Source: Spirochaetota bacterium (lineage in GTDB: Bacteria; Spirochaetota; B62-G9; DRHN01). Taken from it: 53,305 bases of DNA. The stretch covers positions 1 through 53,305 of the forward strand of contig JAFGTF010000006.1 in NCBI GenBank assembly GCA_016934265.1, written 5' to 3'. The notes below the pieces were generated by a model that was given only the letters and a program-made list of their open reading frames with translations, did no database searches and had not been told where the DNA came from. The translations under genes and the position numbers were made by a program. This document shows positions 1-8,907 of the stretch, one piece after another. Position 1 is the first letter of the stretch. Every line of letters begins with the position of its first letter.

Positions 1-96
1 CTACTGCCTTCCTGAGATTTCGCCATAAAAAAGACGAAAACTTCATTAATACACATATAACTCCTTCGAAGTCTACTGCCTTCCTGAAATTTCGCC
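1..96. repeat. Two-copy imperfect direct repeat, 24-bp core
   Basis: A 24-bp core beginning CTACTGCCTTCCTGA occurs at 1-24 and again at 73-96 with one mismatch (G/A at the 16th base). Similarity continues weakly beyond the core: a gacgaaaacttcattaa-like stretch at 33-49 resembles one at about 102-119. The period is therefore 72 bp. It looks like a tandem duplication of an intergenic element rather than a gene. More copies may lie left of the window. Function unknown. Confidence 0.6.
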
Positions 97-244
97 CTGA
101 TAACGCGAAAATTCATCAACTAGAAAACCATCTTTCGCTGTAACTATCCTCTATAGTATCTTTCCTCCGAAATTCCCACGTTTTTTTCTCTCTTACAGAG
201 CGAAATTTATTTTTTTAAAATATATCATCGCACGTTGCCGAAAT

Positions 245-286
245 TCTTAAAGGAGGCACACACCTTTGGTATGTGCCCCCTTTTTC
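245..286 (+). terminator. Rho-independent terminator of an upstream off-window gene
   Basis: The arms AAAGGaGGCACA and TGTGCCcCCTTT pair around a short loop. On the plus strand the 3' arm runs directly into a T5 tract. The orientation fits a plus-strand gene ending left of the window. On the minus strand the hairpin is less T-rich, but it could also serve the OmpA-like gene. Confidence 0.6.
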
Positions 287-394
287 GTGACAGCTGCAGA
301 CACGCTGTAAAATTATTCCCCGCTATCTTCTTCGGCGCCCGCACTCTGCGGGAGGATATATCCCATACGGAGTTTACCGTCTTCCCCGTGCCGC

Positions 395-1177
395 CTAGAA
401 ATCGAGGTTCTTTACCGTAAGGTATACCTCCACTCTGCGGTTTTTCTGTCTCCCGCTGCTGCTTCGGTTCGACGCGACCGGCTTCATCTCACCGTAGGCT
501 CGCGTCTCCACAAGCTTCTGATCGACGCCGAATCTCGTCGTGATGAACCGGCTCACCGATCGCGCGCGCCTCTCCGAAAGTTCCATGTTATACCGCTCAG
601 TACCCGTGCTGTCCGAATGCCCGTAGACCTCCACCCTGAGAACCTCTAAAGAGGGGTTCTTTTCCCGTATCTTCGTGAGCTGTTCCTTATACATATTGTA
701 GTACCCCGTCCGTACGCTGGCGCTGTCCGAATCGAACTCCAGCACCACCTTATACCGTCCTACTTTTCCCGAGGGACCGGCTGCCGGACACCCGTTCACG
801 TCGACCTTCACGCCCGAACCGGTACCCGGACACATGTCCAAGCCGTCGTAGACGCCGTCGTTGTCGCTGTCCTTCGGGCAGCCGTACTCATCGACAACCG
901 CCCCCGCAGGCGAATTGTCACACCTGTCGGCATCGTCGCTTACCCCGTCACCGTCCGAGTCGATCCGCTGTACTATCTCAATGTCTTTCTCCTCTGCCGG
1001 CTCCTCCTTCGGCTCCTCTTTCGGCGCCGGCTCGGGTGCCGACTCGGGTGCCGGCTTCTCTTCCGGTGCCGAGACTTCTTCCTTTGCCGCCTCCTGCTGA
1101 GTGGCGCATCCGGAGAACACGAGGCATACTCCGACAAAGACCACGAAAACGAATAATAGCAACATGTACTTTTTCAT
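395..1177 (-). CDS. OmpA-family lipoprotein with thrombospondin type-3-like repeats
   Basis: A 260-aa envelope protein. It has an N-terminal signal peptide ending in a lipobox (LVFSGC), so it is probably lipid-anchored. A Glu/Pro/Ala-rich linker of about 40 residues follows. Next come two calcium-binding TSP3-like repeats (DSDGDGVSDDADRC and DSDNDGVYDGLDMC). The C-terminal OmpA peptidoglycan-binding domain shows the GHSDSTG motif and the NRRVEVYL end. The start ATG at 1177 is chosen because AAAGGAG lies 9 nt upstream and the signal peptide begins there; the upstream in-frame ATG would put charged residues before it. A consensus promoter lies just upstream. The family ties the outer membrane to peptidoglycan. 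It ends in TAG. Confidence 0.9.
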   Translation of the reverse strand: MKKYMLLLFVFVVFVGVCLVFSGCATQQEAAKEEVSAPEEKPAPESAPEPAPKEEPKEEPAEEKDIEIVQRIDSDGDGVSDDADRCDNSPAGAVVDEYGCPKDSDNDGVYDGLDMCPGTGSGVKVDVNGCPAAGPSGKVGRYKVVLEFDSDSASVRTGYYNMYKEQLTKIREKNPSLEVLRVEVYGHSDSTGTERYNMELSERRARSVSRFITTRFGVDQKLVETRAYGEMKPVASNRSSSGRQKNRRVEVYLTVKNLDF

Positions 1178-1257
1178 ATCGATCAACTCCTTTAAAGTGG
1201 AATTTCTATGGAACAAGAAACAACCGACACCGCACGATACCCGAATAATGCGATTGG

Positions 1258-1286
1258 ATTATACCAGCTCACGGAATAGAAGTCAA
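1258..1286 (-). promoter_or_regulatory. Sigma70-type promoter of the OmpA-like gene
   Basis: On the minus strand, TTGACT (1286-1281) is followed by a 17-bp spacer and a perfect TATAAT (1263-1258). The predicted transcript start is about 75 nt upstream of the ATG at 1177. Confidence 0.8.
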
Positions 1287-1388
1287 GCCCCCGCCTGTCG
1301 GTCCGCCTATCGGTCCGCGTTCCTGTTCCGGAAAAGAGACGGGTTGTCAGGATTACCACCGCCGTTTTTTGATCATCCGTCCGCAGCG

Positions 1389-2624
1389 CTACGACCGCGG
1401 CTGTTTCACGACCGTTCTGATTATCCCGCGCTCGCCGTTCACCATCCAGTCAGGGTCGATGCTGTCTAGCTCGGCCGCGGTCTCCTCTTTGATGTCGACG
1501 ACGATCTCGCTCTTCAGCGTCCTCAGAGCGGCAAACGGCGCCGGAAAATATCCAGCGATATCCTCCATGCTGCTGTTTTTGGGCCAGTGCCTGTCGGAAA
1601 GCAGCCTGCGGTAGTTGACGTCTCCCTTAAATATCACGACGTCCGATTCGGCTAGCGTTCCCGCGAGGTCCTTCGGAAGGTCGGTGTAATGAAGCGGTGA
1701 GTTCCAGAAGCCGTGTCCACGCAATTTTAGCCTGTCCTCGTCCATATACCGGTACAACGATTCGCCGATCTCCTCTAGTGCGGGGGAGCCGTTGCATACG
1801 AAAGCGGACACCGTCTTCTCGACATCCTTCTCCATGGCGTCGGAAACGAACATCGGATGCTTCTTGAGGTGAAAATAAACCCTGGATCGCGCTGAGAACC
1901 CGAGCACACACCCGGCGAGAAGAAGGTCGCACCCGAGCTCGGTTCCGCAATTATCAGTCACGATATCGACCCGCCCCGCATTCGACAAAAGCTCCCGCAG
2001 CCGTCCGGAATGGTCGACGAGTATCCGCTCGCGGTCGTAATCCAGAATTCGCCGCCCCGCGTCGTGCGCGATATGCTTGTTGCTGAGATCTATCCTGTTT
2101 CCCCAGAGCGCACACACGATGAGCTGTAATAGTTTTTCCTTTGGATCGGCGACGACCTCGAGAAGTTCTGAAACCGCCGCCATGGTGCGTATACAGCCGG
2201 TGTCCGAAAAAAGCTCGTCCTCCTTTTCGTGCCGGAACGGATCGACCCGGAAAAAGTCCCCGTTTTCGTCGAAATAGCGGCACGCAAGCAGGAGCTTGAG
2301 ATAAAACAGCGCCTCCGCGAAATACCACGGAACGCCGTTCCACGGCCGTCGTTCATAGCGCGAGACCTCCCTTGCCCACACGGAGCGTTCCTCATCGCAA
2401 AGGGCCTTTTTCTGAGACGTAAAACCCACGAACGGGTCATCGATTATACCCGATTCAAGCTCCTGTTTCAGGCCGAGGAGGTCTCGGGCCGTACGGCCGG
2501 ACAGCCGGTTTCGAGCAATCACGAGGTCGATCTGTTCCGGCAGTCTCTTCTTCAGGGTACGCTCCGCAAAGGATCCGGGGTCGCCGGTCGAGATAAATGG
2601 AGGAAGCTCCTGTTTCATAACCAT
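1389..2624 (-). CDS. DUF89 / ARMT1-like damage-control phosphatase family protein
   Basis: About 411 aa. The N-terminal part resembles the helical domain of ARMT1-type proteins (LPPFISTGDPGSFAERT, WYFAEALFYLK). The C-terminal part has the DUF89 catalytic signatures: DNCGTELGCDLLLA, and FKGDVNYRRL near the end. DUF89 proteins are metal-dependent phosphatases thought to clear damaged phospho-metabolites; the actual substrate here is unknown. The start is uncertain: ATGs at 2681, 2624 and 2618 are in frame and none has a strong ribosome site. I chose 2624 because family homology begins just after it. Ends in TAG. Confidence 0.75.
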   Translation of the reverse strand: MVMKQELPPFISTGDPGSFAERTLKKRLPEQIDLVIARNRLSGRTARDLLGLKQELESGIIDDPFVGFTSQKKALCDEERSVWAREVSRYERRPWNGVPWYFAEALFYLKLLLACRYFDENGDFFRVDPFRHEKEDELFSDTGCIRTMAAVSELLEVVADPKEKLLQLIVCALWGNRIDLSNKHIAHDAGRRILDYDRERILVDHSGRLRELLSNAGRVDIVTDNCGTELGCDLLLAGCVLGFSARSRVYFHLKKHPMFVSDAMEKDVEKTVSAFVCNGSPALEEIGESLYRYMDEDRLKLRGHGFWNSPLHYTDLPKDLAGTLAESDVVIFKGDVNYRRLLSDRHWPKNSSMEDIAGYFPAPFAALRTLKSEIVVDIKEETAAELDSIDPDWMVNGERGIIRTVVKQPRS

Positions 2625-2897
2625 CCGATCCAAACAGCCTGAGATTATTCCACCGACGATACGCGGTACCCGTTTTTCCATTCGAGAACACAGAACCGCG
2701 AACCCGTTTGACGGAATATACTACTATCCTGCGCAAGTATAATACTATTCTTTGTTATTGCGGCGCAGTTTGGATACTTCCTTCTTTTAATAGCGGTAAT
2801 TTTAGCATCGTCGTTCACGATGATTGGGTATGGAGAGCGCCGCTTATAAGACTACACTCTTCTTCGGATGCCCGCTAGAGCGAAAATATTTTAAATA

Positions 2898-2926
2898 TTG
2901 ACAATATCAATTATTCGTAGTATAAA
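2898..2926 (+). promoter_or_regulatory. Sigma70 promoter for the amine transporter operon
   Basis: Perfect TTGACA at 2898-2903, 17-bp spacer, TATAAA at 2921-2926. Transcription would start near 2933, leaving a leader of roughly 355 nt before the ATG at 3290. It could drive the whole transporter-mttB-like unit. Confidence 0.8.
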
Positions 2927-2974
2927 CATTTATCATATGCCGTCGATAAAATCCGTTGTCATAAAAATTAATCA

Positions 2975-3008
2975 CGCAACACGATAAAATAAATTTTGTT
3001 ATGTTGCG
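2975..3008 (+). other. Imperfect inverted repeat in the leader
   Basis: The arms CGCAACA and TGTTGCG, with further pairing of ATAAAAT/ATTTTGT, form a long hairpin or operator-like palindrome about 45-75 nt after the predicted transcript start. It could be a regulator site or a leader RNA structure. Confidence 0.45.
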
Positions 3009-3289
3009 AGAGCAATTGTCGGGTTTTTATCGATACTGTCAATATTTTGCAGGAGCACGGCTGCCGTCATTGTAACATGCCGCGGAATCCGCAGGGCGCA
3101 TGGATACCGGTATTTAGATAGTACGGGCACAACGACGATATGATGATACATATCATTGCGGACTCGTGGCGGTCTTTCATACAATACCCAGGCCGAGAGA
3201 ACATGCTCCGGTGTCACTGAAGGGGGGTGATAGGGCTTTCCAACAATAAACATACTACCTGTCGTAACTCAAATAAAAAGGAGGGTGTA

Positions 3290-4486
3290 ATGTTTATCCG
3301 GAAACCAGGAAAAACCTTTACCGGCAAGAGGGTTTGTTATGCCTTGATTACGGTACTATCGGTTCTATTTCTCGCATCGACTCTTTTTGCAACCGGCGCT
3401 CCCGAAAAAGAGGAGGATATGTATGATAAATACGCTGCATCCGTGCCGCAAGGCTGTGAACCGGTGCCGCGCGAGTGCTTCGAGCAGGCCGTAGCCGGAA
3501 AAACCTTTGCTATGTACGACTGGGCGGCTTGGTGGCCCGAGGAGCTGTACGAAGGATTCTCCAAGGAGTTTGGGATCGAAATCGTCAGGGACAACTACCC
3601 CGATCTCGACACCGCGCTTGCAAAATTCAGGCTGAACCCCGATACACCGTATGATTATTTTCTCGCGAATCCCAAATCGTTATGGTATCTCAGGGAGCAG
3701 GGAAACCTCCATGAGGTAAATCACGACTGGATCCCCAATGCGAACAAATACATGCAAGAAGAGATAAAGAGCGCTAGCTGGGATCCGGGTTACAAGCATT
3801 GCGTATTGACAACCCTCGGATTCGACGCCTATGTCATCAACTCAAACTTCATCGATAAGAACGATCCCCGTATTCCCTCCTGGAAGTTTGTTTTCGAAGG
3901 CGGGAAAGCGTATCAGGGAAAACTCGTAATGCGGAACGAGATGAACAGGGTCATCGGGAATGCCTTGAAATACCTCGGGTATTCACTCAATTCGACGAAC
4001 GAGAAAGAATTGGCCGAGGCAAAAAAAGTATTGCTCCGTCTGCAACCCTATATAATGGCATTCGATTCCTGGCCCAAGAGGGCGGTTTTAGCACAAGAGG
4101 TCTGGGTGGTAGAAGGGGTCGTACATGATTATCTGTACCTCGGGGGGTTGATACCGGAAGGAAATCCTTTCATAGCGGCCTACCCGCCTGAAGGATGCCT
4201 GCTGTCGCCCATGCTCATTACAATCCCCAAAGGCGGCGGAAATCCGGCGGCAACCCACTGTTTTATCAACTATCTGTACCGTCCGGAGAACTTCGCCAAA
4301 CTGATCAATGCAACGGCTTATGGGCACGGTCACACGGCAGTCGACGACCTTCTCACCGAAGATGTCAAAAAGTGGATGGTTCCTCCCAAAGGATACCTTA
4401 AAAAATGTGAGGTTTTAACGCCGGCCTCCTTTACAGGCATAGGGGAAAAGATGAGGGCGGATATTTGGAAAGAGCTGAAGAAGTAG
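3290..4486 (+). CDS. ABC transporter substrate-binding protein, spermidine/putrescine (PotD)-like
   Basis: 398-aa periplasmic binding protein. The signal peptide (ALITVLSVLFLASTLFATGA) has no lipobox Cys. The mature protein starts with a typical PotD-type beta strand (KTFAMYDWAAWWPEELYEGF). The binding-site region is rich in Trp and Tyr (YDWAAWW, WYLREQG, YDYFLANP), as in aromatic cages that hold ammonium groups. The start at 3290 is set by AAAAAGGAGGGTGTA directly upstream; an earlier in-frame codon has no such site. It heads an SBP-permease-permease-ATPase-methyltransferase series, so the ligand is probably a polyamine-like or quaternary amine rather than a classical polyamine (inference). 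Ends in TAG. Confidence 0.85.
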   Translation: MFIRKPGKTFTGKRVCYALITVLSVLFLASTLFATGAPEKEEDMYDKYAASVPQGCEPVPRECFEQAVAGKTFAMYDWAAWWPEELYEGFSKEFGIEIVRDNYPDLDTALAKFRLNPDTPYDYFLANPKSLWYLREQGNLHEVNHDWIPNANKYMQEEIKSASWDPGYKHCVLTTLGFDAYVINSNFIDKNDPRIPSWKFVFEGGKAYQGKLVMRNEMNRVIGNALKYLGYSLNSTNEKELAEAKKVLLRLQPYIMAFDSWPKRAVLAQEVWVVEGVVHDYLYLGGLIPEGNPFIAAYPPEGCLLSPMLITIPKGGGNPAATHCFINYLYRPENFAKLINATAYGHGHTAVDDLLTEDVKKWMVPPKGYLKKCEVLTPASFTGIGEKMRADIWKELKK

Positions 4487-4493
4487 GATGTGT

Positions 4494-4526
4494 TGTGGGG
4501 GGGTGCGTTTTTCACACTCCCCCACA
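4494..4526 (+). other. Strong intercistronic stem-loop after the binding protein gene
   Basis: A 12-bp, mostly GC stem (TGTGGGGGGGTG / CACTCCCCCACA) with a 9-nt loop starts 8 nt after the stop codon. There is no U-tract behind it, so it is more likely an mRNA-stabilising or attenuating hairpin than a full terminator. It would let the binding protein be made in excess over the permeases. Confidence 0.65.
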
Positions 4527-4591
4527 GTGTACTGTCGCTCTTTAACGGTATCGTTGAATAAAAATCTTATTCTTTTGACGCGGGTTTTAGA

Positions 4592-5500
4592 GTGAAAAAT
4601 TTGTTACTATCAAGTATGGGACTAAAGAAGTTCTTCATCAAAAAAAAGGCGAACCTTTCCGCCCTCCCGGTAGTCGGGCCTCTATCAATTTGGATTCTCT
4701 TATTCGTCTTGATGCCGCTTGCCGTAATTTTTATTATCAGTTTCTTGGGCAGGGACATCACGGGATCGATTATACCAAGCTTCAGCCTCGATAATTACAG
4801 GCTCCTCTTCAGCGAGGGAAGTGAATACGCAAAGGCGATTCTCCGATCCATTCTTTTTGCCTTCGCCACGAATGTCGCATGCCTGATCATCGGGTATCCC
4901 ATGGCCTACTGGATAGTAAAACACGGAGGAAGGTTCAAGCCGCTTCTTCTCCTTCTCGTAATCGTCCCCTCATGGAGCTGCTATATAGTGAGGATATACG
5001 CGTTGAAGCAGCTTGTCGGTTACCCGGGCATACTCAATAATTTCTTTCTGAAAATCCACCTGCTTGCATCGCCGGTAGAGATTCTCTACACCGCGCCCGC
5101 AGTCGTGCTCGGTCTAATCTATATATGGCTCCCCTTCATGGTCCTTCCAGTGTACGCATCTCTCGAGGGAATCAACCCCGCTCTGCTGGAGGCTTCGGTC
5201 GATCTCGGCGCTACTCCCGCAGCGCGTTTTCTAACGGTAACCCTTCCCCTCAGTAAGGGCGGCATATTCGGGGGCACAATATTAACGTTCATTCCTGCAT
5301 TCGGTGACTGGCTGGTACCGCTTCTGATGGGGGGGAACAAGGTCTGGATGGCGGGTAACTTTATCGCGCATTATTTCATAGTAATAGGAGACCTTCCCCT
5401 GGGCTCGAGTATGACCGTATTCCTGACAGCCGCCATCGTCCTTATGATTTATCTCTGTATAAAGCTCGGAGGAGAAGAGGCGATAGAGAGAATACTATGA
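4592..5500 (+). CDS. ABC transporter permease, PotB-like
   Basis: 302-aa inner-membrane permease. About six membrane segments are evident; the first is around residues 28-52 (GPLSIWILLFVLMPLAVIFI). The cytoplasmic EAA loop reads LEASVDLGATPAARF, where the ATPase docks. It is the first permease of the amine importer. The end overlaps the next permease start by 4 bp (ATGA), so the two are translationally coupled. The N-terminal start is tentative; a second Met (MGLKKFF) lies 9 residues in. Confidence 0.85.
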   Translation: MKNLLLSSMGLKKFFIKKKANLSALPVVGPLSIWILLFVLMPLAVIFIISFLGRDITGSIIPSFSLDNYRLLFSEGSEYAKAILRSILFAFATNVACLIIGYPMAYWIVKHGGRFKPLLLLLVIVPSWSCYIVRIYALKQLVGYPGILNNFFLKIHLLASPVEILYTAPAVVLGLIYIWLPFMVLPVYASLEGINPALLEASVDLGATPAARFLTVTLPLSKGGIFGGTILTFIPAFGDWLVPLLMGGNKVWMAGNFIAHYFIVIGDLPLGSSMTVFLTAAIVLMIYLCIKLGGEEAIERIL

Positions 5501-6291
5501 AGTTTCGGAAAAAAGGAAAAGTACTTTTGGTTATTGCCATAATTGGATATCTCTTCTTATGGGGACCTATAATCGTTCTGGGCGTCTTCTCCTTCAGCAG
5601 CGATTCCTATGGCACCAGGTGGCTCTCCTTTACCGCAAAATGGTACGGCGAGCTCTTTCAAACCTCCGCAATCATGGATGCGGTTATCAGGAGCCTGATA
5701 ATCGCTTCCGTCACCGTTCTGGCGGCCACTGCAATAGGAACTCTGGCGGGATACGGTTTATACAAGTATAAATTTTCAGGCAGGCGTGTCTTAAGAACAT
5801 CCATCCTGTTACCCATCACGGTACCATACATCGTTATGGCAGGGGCGCTTCTCGTTTATTTTACCAGGGTGGTTCGCATCCCTCTCGGGTATCCGGCGAT
5901 TATAGTGGCTCATATCAGTTTCAGCGCTCCTTTGGCGGTATTTATCACCCTGGGCAGAATGCAGAGGATAGACTGGAGCCTGGAGGAAGCGTCGATCGAC
6001 CTTGGCGCAAACAGGCTTACCACCTGGATAAAGGTGACCATACCGCTTCTTCTACCCGCGATCTTCTCATCCGCGGTATTGATATTCCCCTGGTCGTTTA
6101 ACGATTTCACCATCACCTACTTTGTTGCGGGCGTTGGAACATCGACCCTGCCCCTTTACCTTTTTTCCATGCTTCAATATTCTTTGAAACCCGTGCTTAT
6201 CAACGGCATAAGTCTAATTTTTATATTACTACCGACCATAGCCATACTCGTCATCTCATCTCTGCAAAGAGAATCAAAGAAGACAAGGTAA
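5497..6291 (+). CDS. ABC transporter permease, PotC-like
   Basis: 264-aa second permease of the importer, with six predicted membrane segments and the EAA motif LEEASIDLGANRLTTW. Its length matches PotC. The start codon overlaps the stop of the PotB-like gene. Only 4 nt separate its stop from the ATPase gene, so the unit is clearly one operon. Confidence 0.88.
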   Translation: MKFRKKGKVLLVIAIIGYLFLWGPIIVLGVFSFSSDSYGTRWLSFTAKWYGELFQTSAIMDAVIRSLIIASVTVLAATAIGTLAGYGLYKYKFSGRRVLRTSILLPITVPYIVMAGALLVYFTRVVRIPLGYPAIIVAHISFSAPLAVFITLGRMQRIDWSLEEASIDLGANRLTTWIKVTIPLLLPAIFSSAVLIFPWSFNDFTITYFVAGVGTSTLPLYLFSMLQYSLKPVLINGISLIFILLPTIAILVISSLQRESKKTR

Positions 6292-6295
6292 TACT

Positions 6296-7405
6296 ATGAA
6301 AAATTGCGATACTGTGTTTTGCGTTGAGCTGAAGAACCTGGTAAAAAAGTTTACAGATACCGTAGCGGTTGATCATGTCAATTTGGAAGTCCATCAAGGA
6401 AAGGTATTCTCTCTTCTCGGTCCAAGCGGCTGCGGCAAAACCACCACCCTGAGAATAATCGCCGGTCTGGAGACTGCGGATGAGGGTGAGGTTCTGATAG
6501 ACGGTAAGGTTGTCAACAGTATCCCGCCGTACAGGAGAAATTGCAACCTCGTGTTTCAAAATCTTGCCCTCTTTCCACATATGACCGTAGAAGAAAACAT
6601 AGCGTACGGTCTGGAGCGAAGAAGAACCCCTAAAAACGAGATAGTAAAAAAAGTCGGCAAGATGCTCGAACTCATGCACCTCGCCGGTATGGAAAAAAGG
6701 TATCCTTCTCAGATCAGCGGCGGCCAGCAGCAGAGAATCGCTCTTGCCAGGTCGCTGGTACTGGAACCGAAGATCTTGCTTCTTGACGAACCCCTTGCCT
6801 CGCTTGACAGAAAGATACGGAAGGACCTTCAGGTGGAGCTTAGGAGAATACAGAAAGAAGTGGGAATAACCTTCTTTTATGTCACGCATGACCAGAAAGT
6901 GGCCCTCGCGATATCCGATACGATAGCGGTTATGCGGGCCGGACGGCTCGATCAGGTCGCTCCTCCCGAGGAGATTTACGACACTCCGAAAACCAAATTT
7001 ATTGCCGACTTCATGGGAGCCACCAACATCTTCTCCGGTAGGGCAAAGCGTATGGGCGACGGAGATGTAGTGCTTGAGAGCGAGAGCGGACCAAAGATCG
7101 TAGCGCTGAATAAAAAAGAGATACCTGCAAAAAAAATAACCGGCATATCGGTTCATCCCGAGAGAATTACCGTTTCACCGGGAGATACCAAATCGAGGGC
7201 GGAAAACAGTTACAAGGGGAAAATTGCGGAGATGATCTATCAAGGTGACTTTGTCGAAACGAAAATCCTGCTGTTGGATAGCGAGGATAACAAACAGATC
7301 GTCGTCCATATGAACCCGAAACTGTCTCAGAAAACCCGATTCTCCATAGGCAGGACAGTGCTCATTCAATGGAATAAGGAGAACAGCAACATTTTGCAGG
7401 ACTAA
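6296..7405 (+). CDS. ABC transporter ATP-binding protein, PotA-like
   Basis: 369-aa ATPase energising the importer. Visible motifs are Walker A GPSGCGKTT (residues 42-50), Q-loop NLVFQNLALFPHMTV, ABC signature SGGQQQR (141-147) and Walker B LLLDEP (161-166) with the D-loop SLD. A C-terminal TOBE-type domain of about 130 residues is typical of PotA/MalK-type subunits. It is followed 35 nt later by the MttB-like methyltransferase gene, which suggests the imported compound is that enzyme's substrate. Confidence 0.92.
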   Translation: MKNCDTVFCVELKNLVKKFTDTVAVDHVNLEVHQGKVFSLLGPSGCGKTTTLRIIAGLETADEGEVLIDGKVVNSIPPYRRNCNLVFQNLALFPHMTVEENIAYGLERRRTPKNEIVKKVGKMLELMHLAGMEKRYPSQISGGQQQRIALARSLVLEPKILLLDEPLASLDRKIRKDLQVELRRIQKEVGITFFYVTHDQKVALAISDTIAVMRAGRLDQVAPPEEIYDTPKTKFIADFMGATNIFSGRAKRMGDGDVVLESESGPKIVALNKKEIPAKKITGISVHPERITVSPGDTKSRAENSYKGKIAEMIYQGDFVETKILLLDSEDNKQIVVHMNPKLSQKTRFSIGRTVLIQWNKENSNILQD

Positions 7406-7440
7406 GACCCGCAGTTTTTAAAGAACCTCGGAATCCAAGG

Positions 7441-8907
7441 ATGAATGGCAGACGGATGATAATGCCGCTTAAAAGAAGAAATGTGAAAGAGATTCACTCG
7501 GTAAGCGTGAAGATCTTGGACAACGTGGGAATCATGGTGGAAAGCGAAGAAGCCGTTCGAATTCTTCACAACGCAGGTGCACGGATTATTCCCGAAACAA
7601 AACGGGTATGCATCCCTCCCGCTTTGGTGGAAGATGCGCTGCGAAAAGCCCCTTCGTCTTTCTCCATCTGCGGCCGGGAGGAGGGACTAACGCTTGAATT
7701 TAAAAGGGGTTCAAAACCTCTGTTCGGCGGAAGCGGTGTCCCTTCGATCATCCACGACCTCGAGACCGGAAAAAGACGCGATGCGACGCTCGAAGATTAT
7801 ATATACATCGTCAGGCTTCTTGACGGTCTTTCCAATGTCGACCTCGTCACGGATTCCTGCACTTTTTGCGATGTCGCGGGAAAAAACAGGGACATCACCG
7901 CACTTTTTCATCTGGCAAATAATACCAAAAAACCGCTTCTTCTTCATATCACCTTTTCACGGGAAGAGGACTTCGGCCGCATCATCGATATGACCGACCT
8001 CCTTAAAAAAAATATTTTTTCAGGAAGGCCGTTTGTAATTTTCAGGATATCCCCGATGATAAGCCCTTTGAGATTGGACGAGGTACACACAAACCATCTC
8101 ATTACGGCGGCCAGGGCGGATATCCCCGTATGTCCCGTGAGCGCACCCCAAGCCGGAATGAACGCCCCCGTCACTCTCGCAGGCGCGCTGTCTCTCATGA
8201 ACGCCGAGGTTCTCGCGCTTTTAGTCGTAACGCAATGTGCACATCCTTCGACTCCGTTTATTTACGGCCCGTATCCCGAGGTTACCAATTTTTTAACGGG
8301 TGGTACGCGTATCGCCTCTGCGGAAGCATTGCTTCTCAATATCGCGGCCAATCAACTGGCGGAGTACTACGGTTTGCCCAACTGGGTTACTGTTTGCAGG
8401 ACCGATTCGAAAACGCTCGATATTCAGGCAGGATATGAGAACAGCCTGGGAGCGCTCCCGGCAGCCCTCTCCGGAGCGACGTATGTAAGCGCCATAAGCG
8501 GCCTCTTGGAATCAGCCCTTTCTCTTTCTTTTGAAAAACTGGTCATCGATGACGAGATTATCGGAATGGTCAAAAGGATCTCGAAAGGGATCCAAACAAC
8601 TAAAGACCACTATGCATATGGATTGATAGAATCCATCGGCCCGGGAGGCACTTTTCTTGCCGAGAGACATACGGTCGATCATATGAGGGAGGAGTACTTC
8701 TTCCCGAAGCTGAGCGGGATCTCCGATTTGAATAAACGGGCGGAACAAGAGACGCCTTGCGCCCTAAAGAATGCAAATATTCGGGCGAAACAGATTATCG
8801 CATCTCATTCAATACCTCCTCTCCCGGATAGTATCGTGAAAAAGATTACGCGCCTCATGCCCGATAGTACGATTGCCGATACTCCACCGGAGAGTAAAAG
8901 GGCCTGA
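7441..8907 (+). CDS. MttB-superfamily methyltransferase without pyrrolysine (MtgB-like)
   Basis: 488 aa, COG5598 (trimethylamine methyltransferase) family, continuous reading frame. At the position where true MttB has pyrrolysine, the sequence reads NWVTVCRTDSK, so an Arg codon (AGG, residue 320) replaces UAG. Non-Pyl members characterised in other anaerobes (MtgB, MtpB, MtcB, MtyB) demethylate glycine betaine, proline betaine, carnitine or gamma-butyrobetaine to a corrinoid protein. The tight link to the upstream importer suggests a quaternary amine substrate, not defined here. The first ATG has a weak ribosome site, and an alternative Met (MIMPLKRRN) lies 5 codons in. Confidence 0.85.
   Translation: MNGRRMIMPLKRRNVKEIHSVSVKILDNVGIMVESEEAVRILHNAGARIIPETKRVCIPPALVEDALRKAPSSFSICGREEGLTLEFKRGSKPLFGGSGVPSIIHDLETGKRRDATLEDYIYIVRLLDGLSNVDLVTDSCTFCDVAGKNRDITALFHLANNTKKPLLLHITFSREEDFGRIIDMTDLLKKNIFSGRPFVIFRISPMISPLRLDEVHTNHLITAARADIPVCPVSAPQAGMNAPVTLAGALSLMNAEVLALLVVTQCAHPSTPFIYGPYPEVTNFLTGGTRIASAEALLLNIAANQLAEYYGLPNWVTVCRTDSKTLDIQAGYENSLGALPAALSGATYVSAISGLLESALSLSFEKLVIDDEIIGMVKRISKGIQTTKDHYAYGLIESIGPGGTFLAERHTVDHMREEYFFPKLSGISDLNKRAEQETPCALKNANIRAKQIIASHSIPPLPDSIVKKITRLMPDSTIADTPPESKRA

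Larger units (their letters stand above)
2625..3289. other. Gene-free region: promoter plus long leader
   Basis: No convincing gene. It contains a consensus promoter at 2898-2926 and then about 355 nt of leader before the binding-protein gene. The leader holds a long imperfect inverted repeat at 2975-3008 (CGCAACA...TGTTGCG) and a smaller GATATG-ATGATA-CATATC repeat near 3138. I looked for a cobalamin riboswitch because of the B12 enzymes downstream and saw no B12 box. Confidence 0.6.

Noticed and set aside
1..96. CRISPR array from the 24-bp repeat
   Set aside because: Only two units, and similarity continues into the would-be spacer; no cas genes.
2933..3289. Cobalamin riboswitch
   Set aside because: Expected near B12-dependent genes, but no B12-box sequence is present.
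3290..4561. PotD-like gene as a third Pyl protein (it ends in TAG with an open frame after it)
   Set aside because: The protein is full length at the TAG, and the downstream codons run through the intercistronic hairpin without homology.
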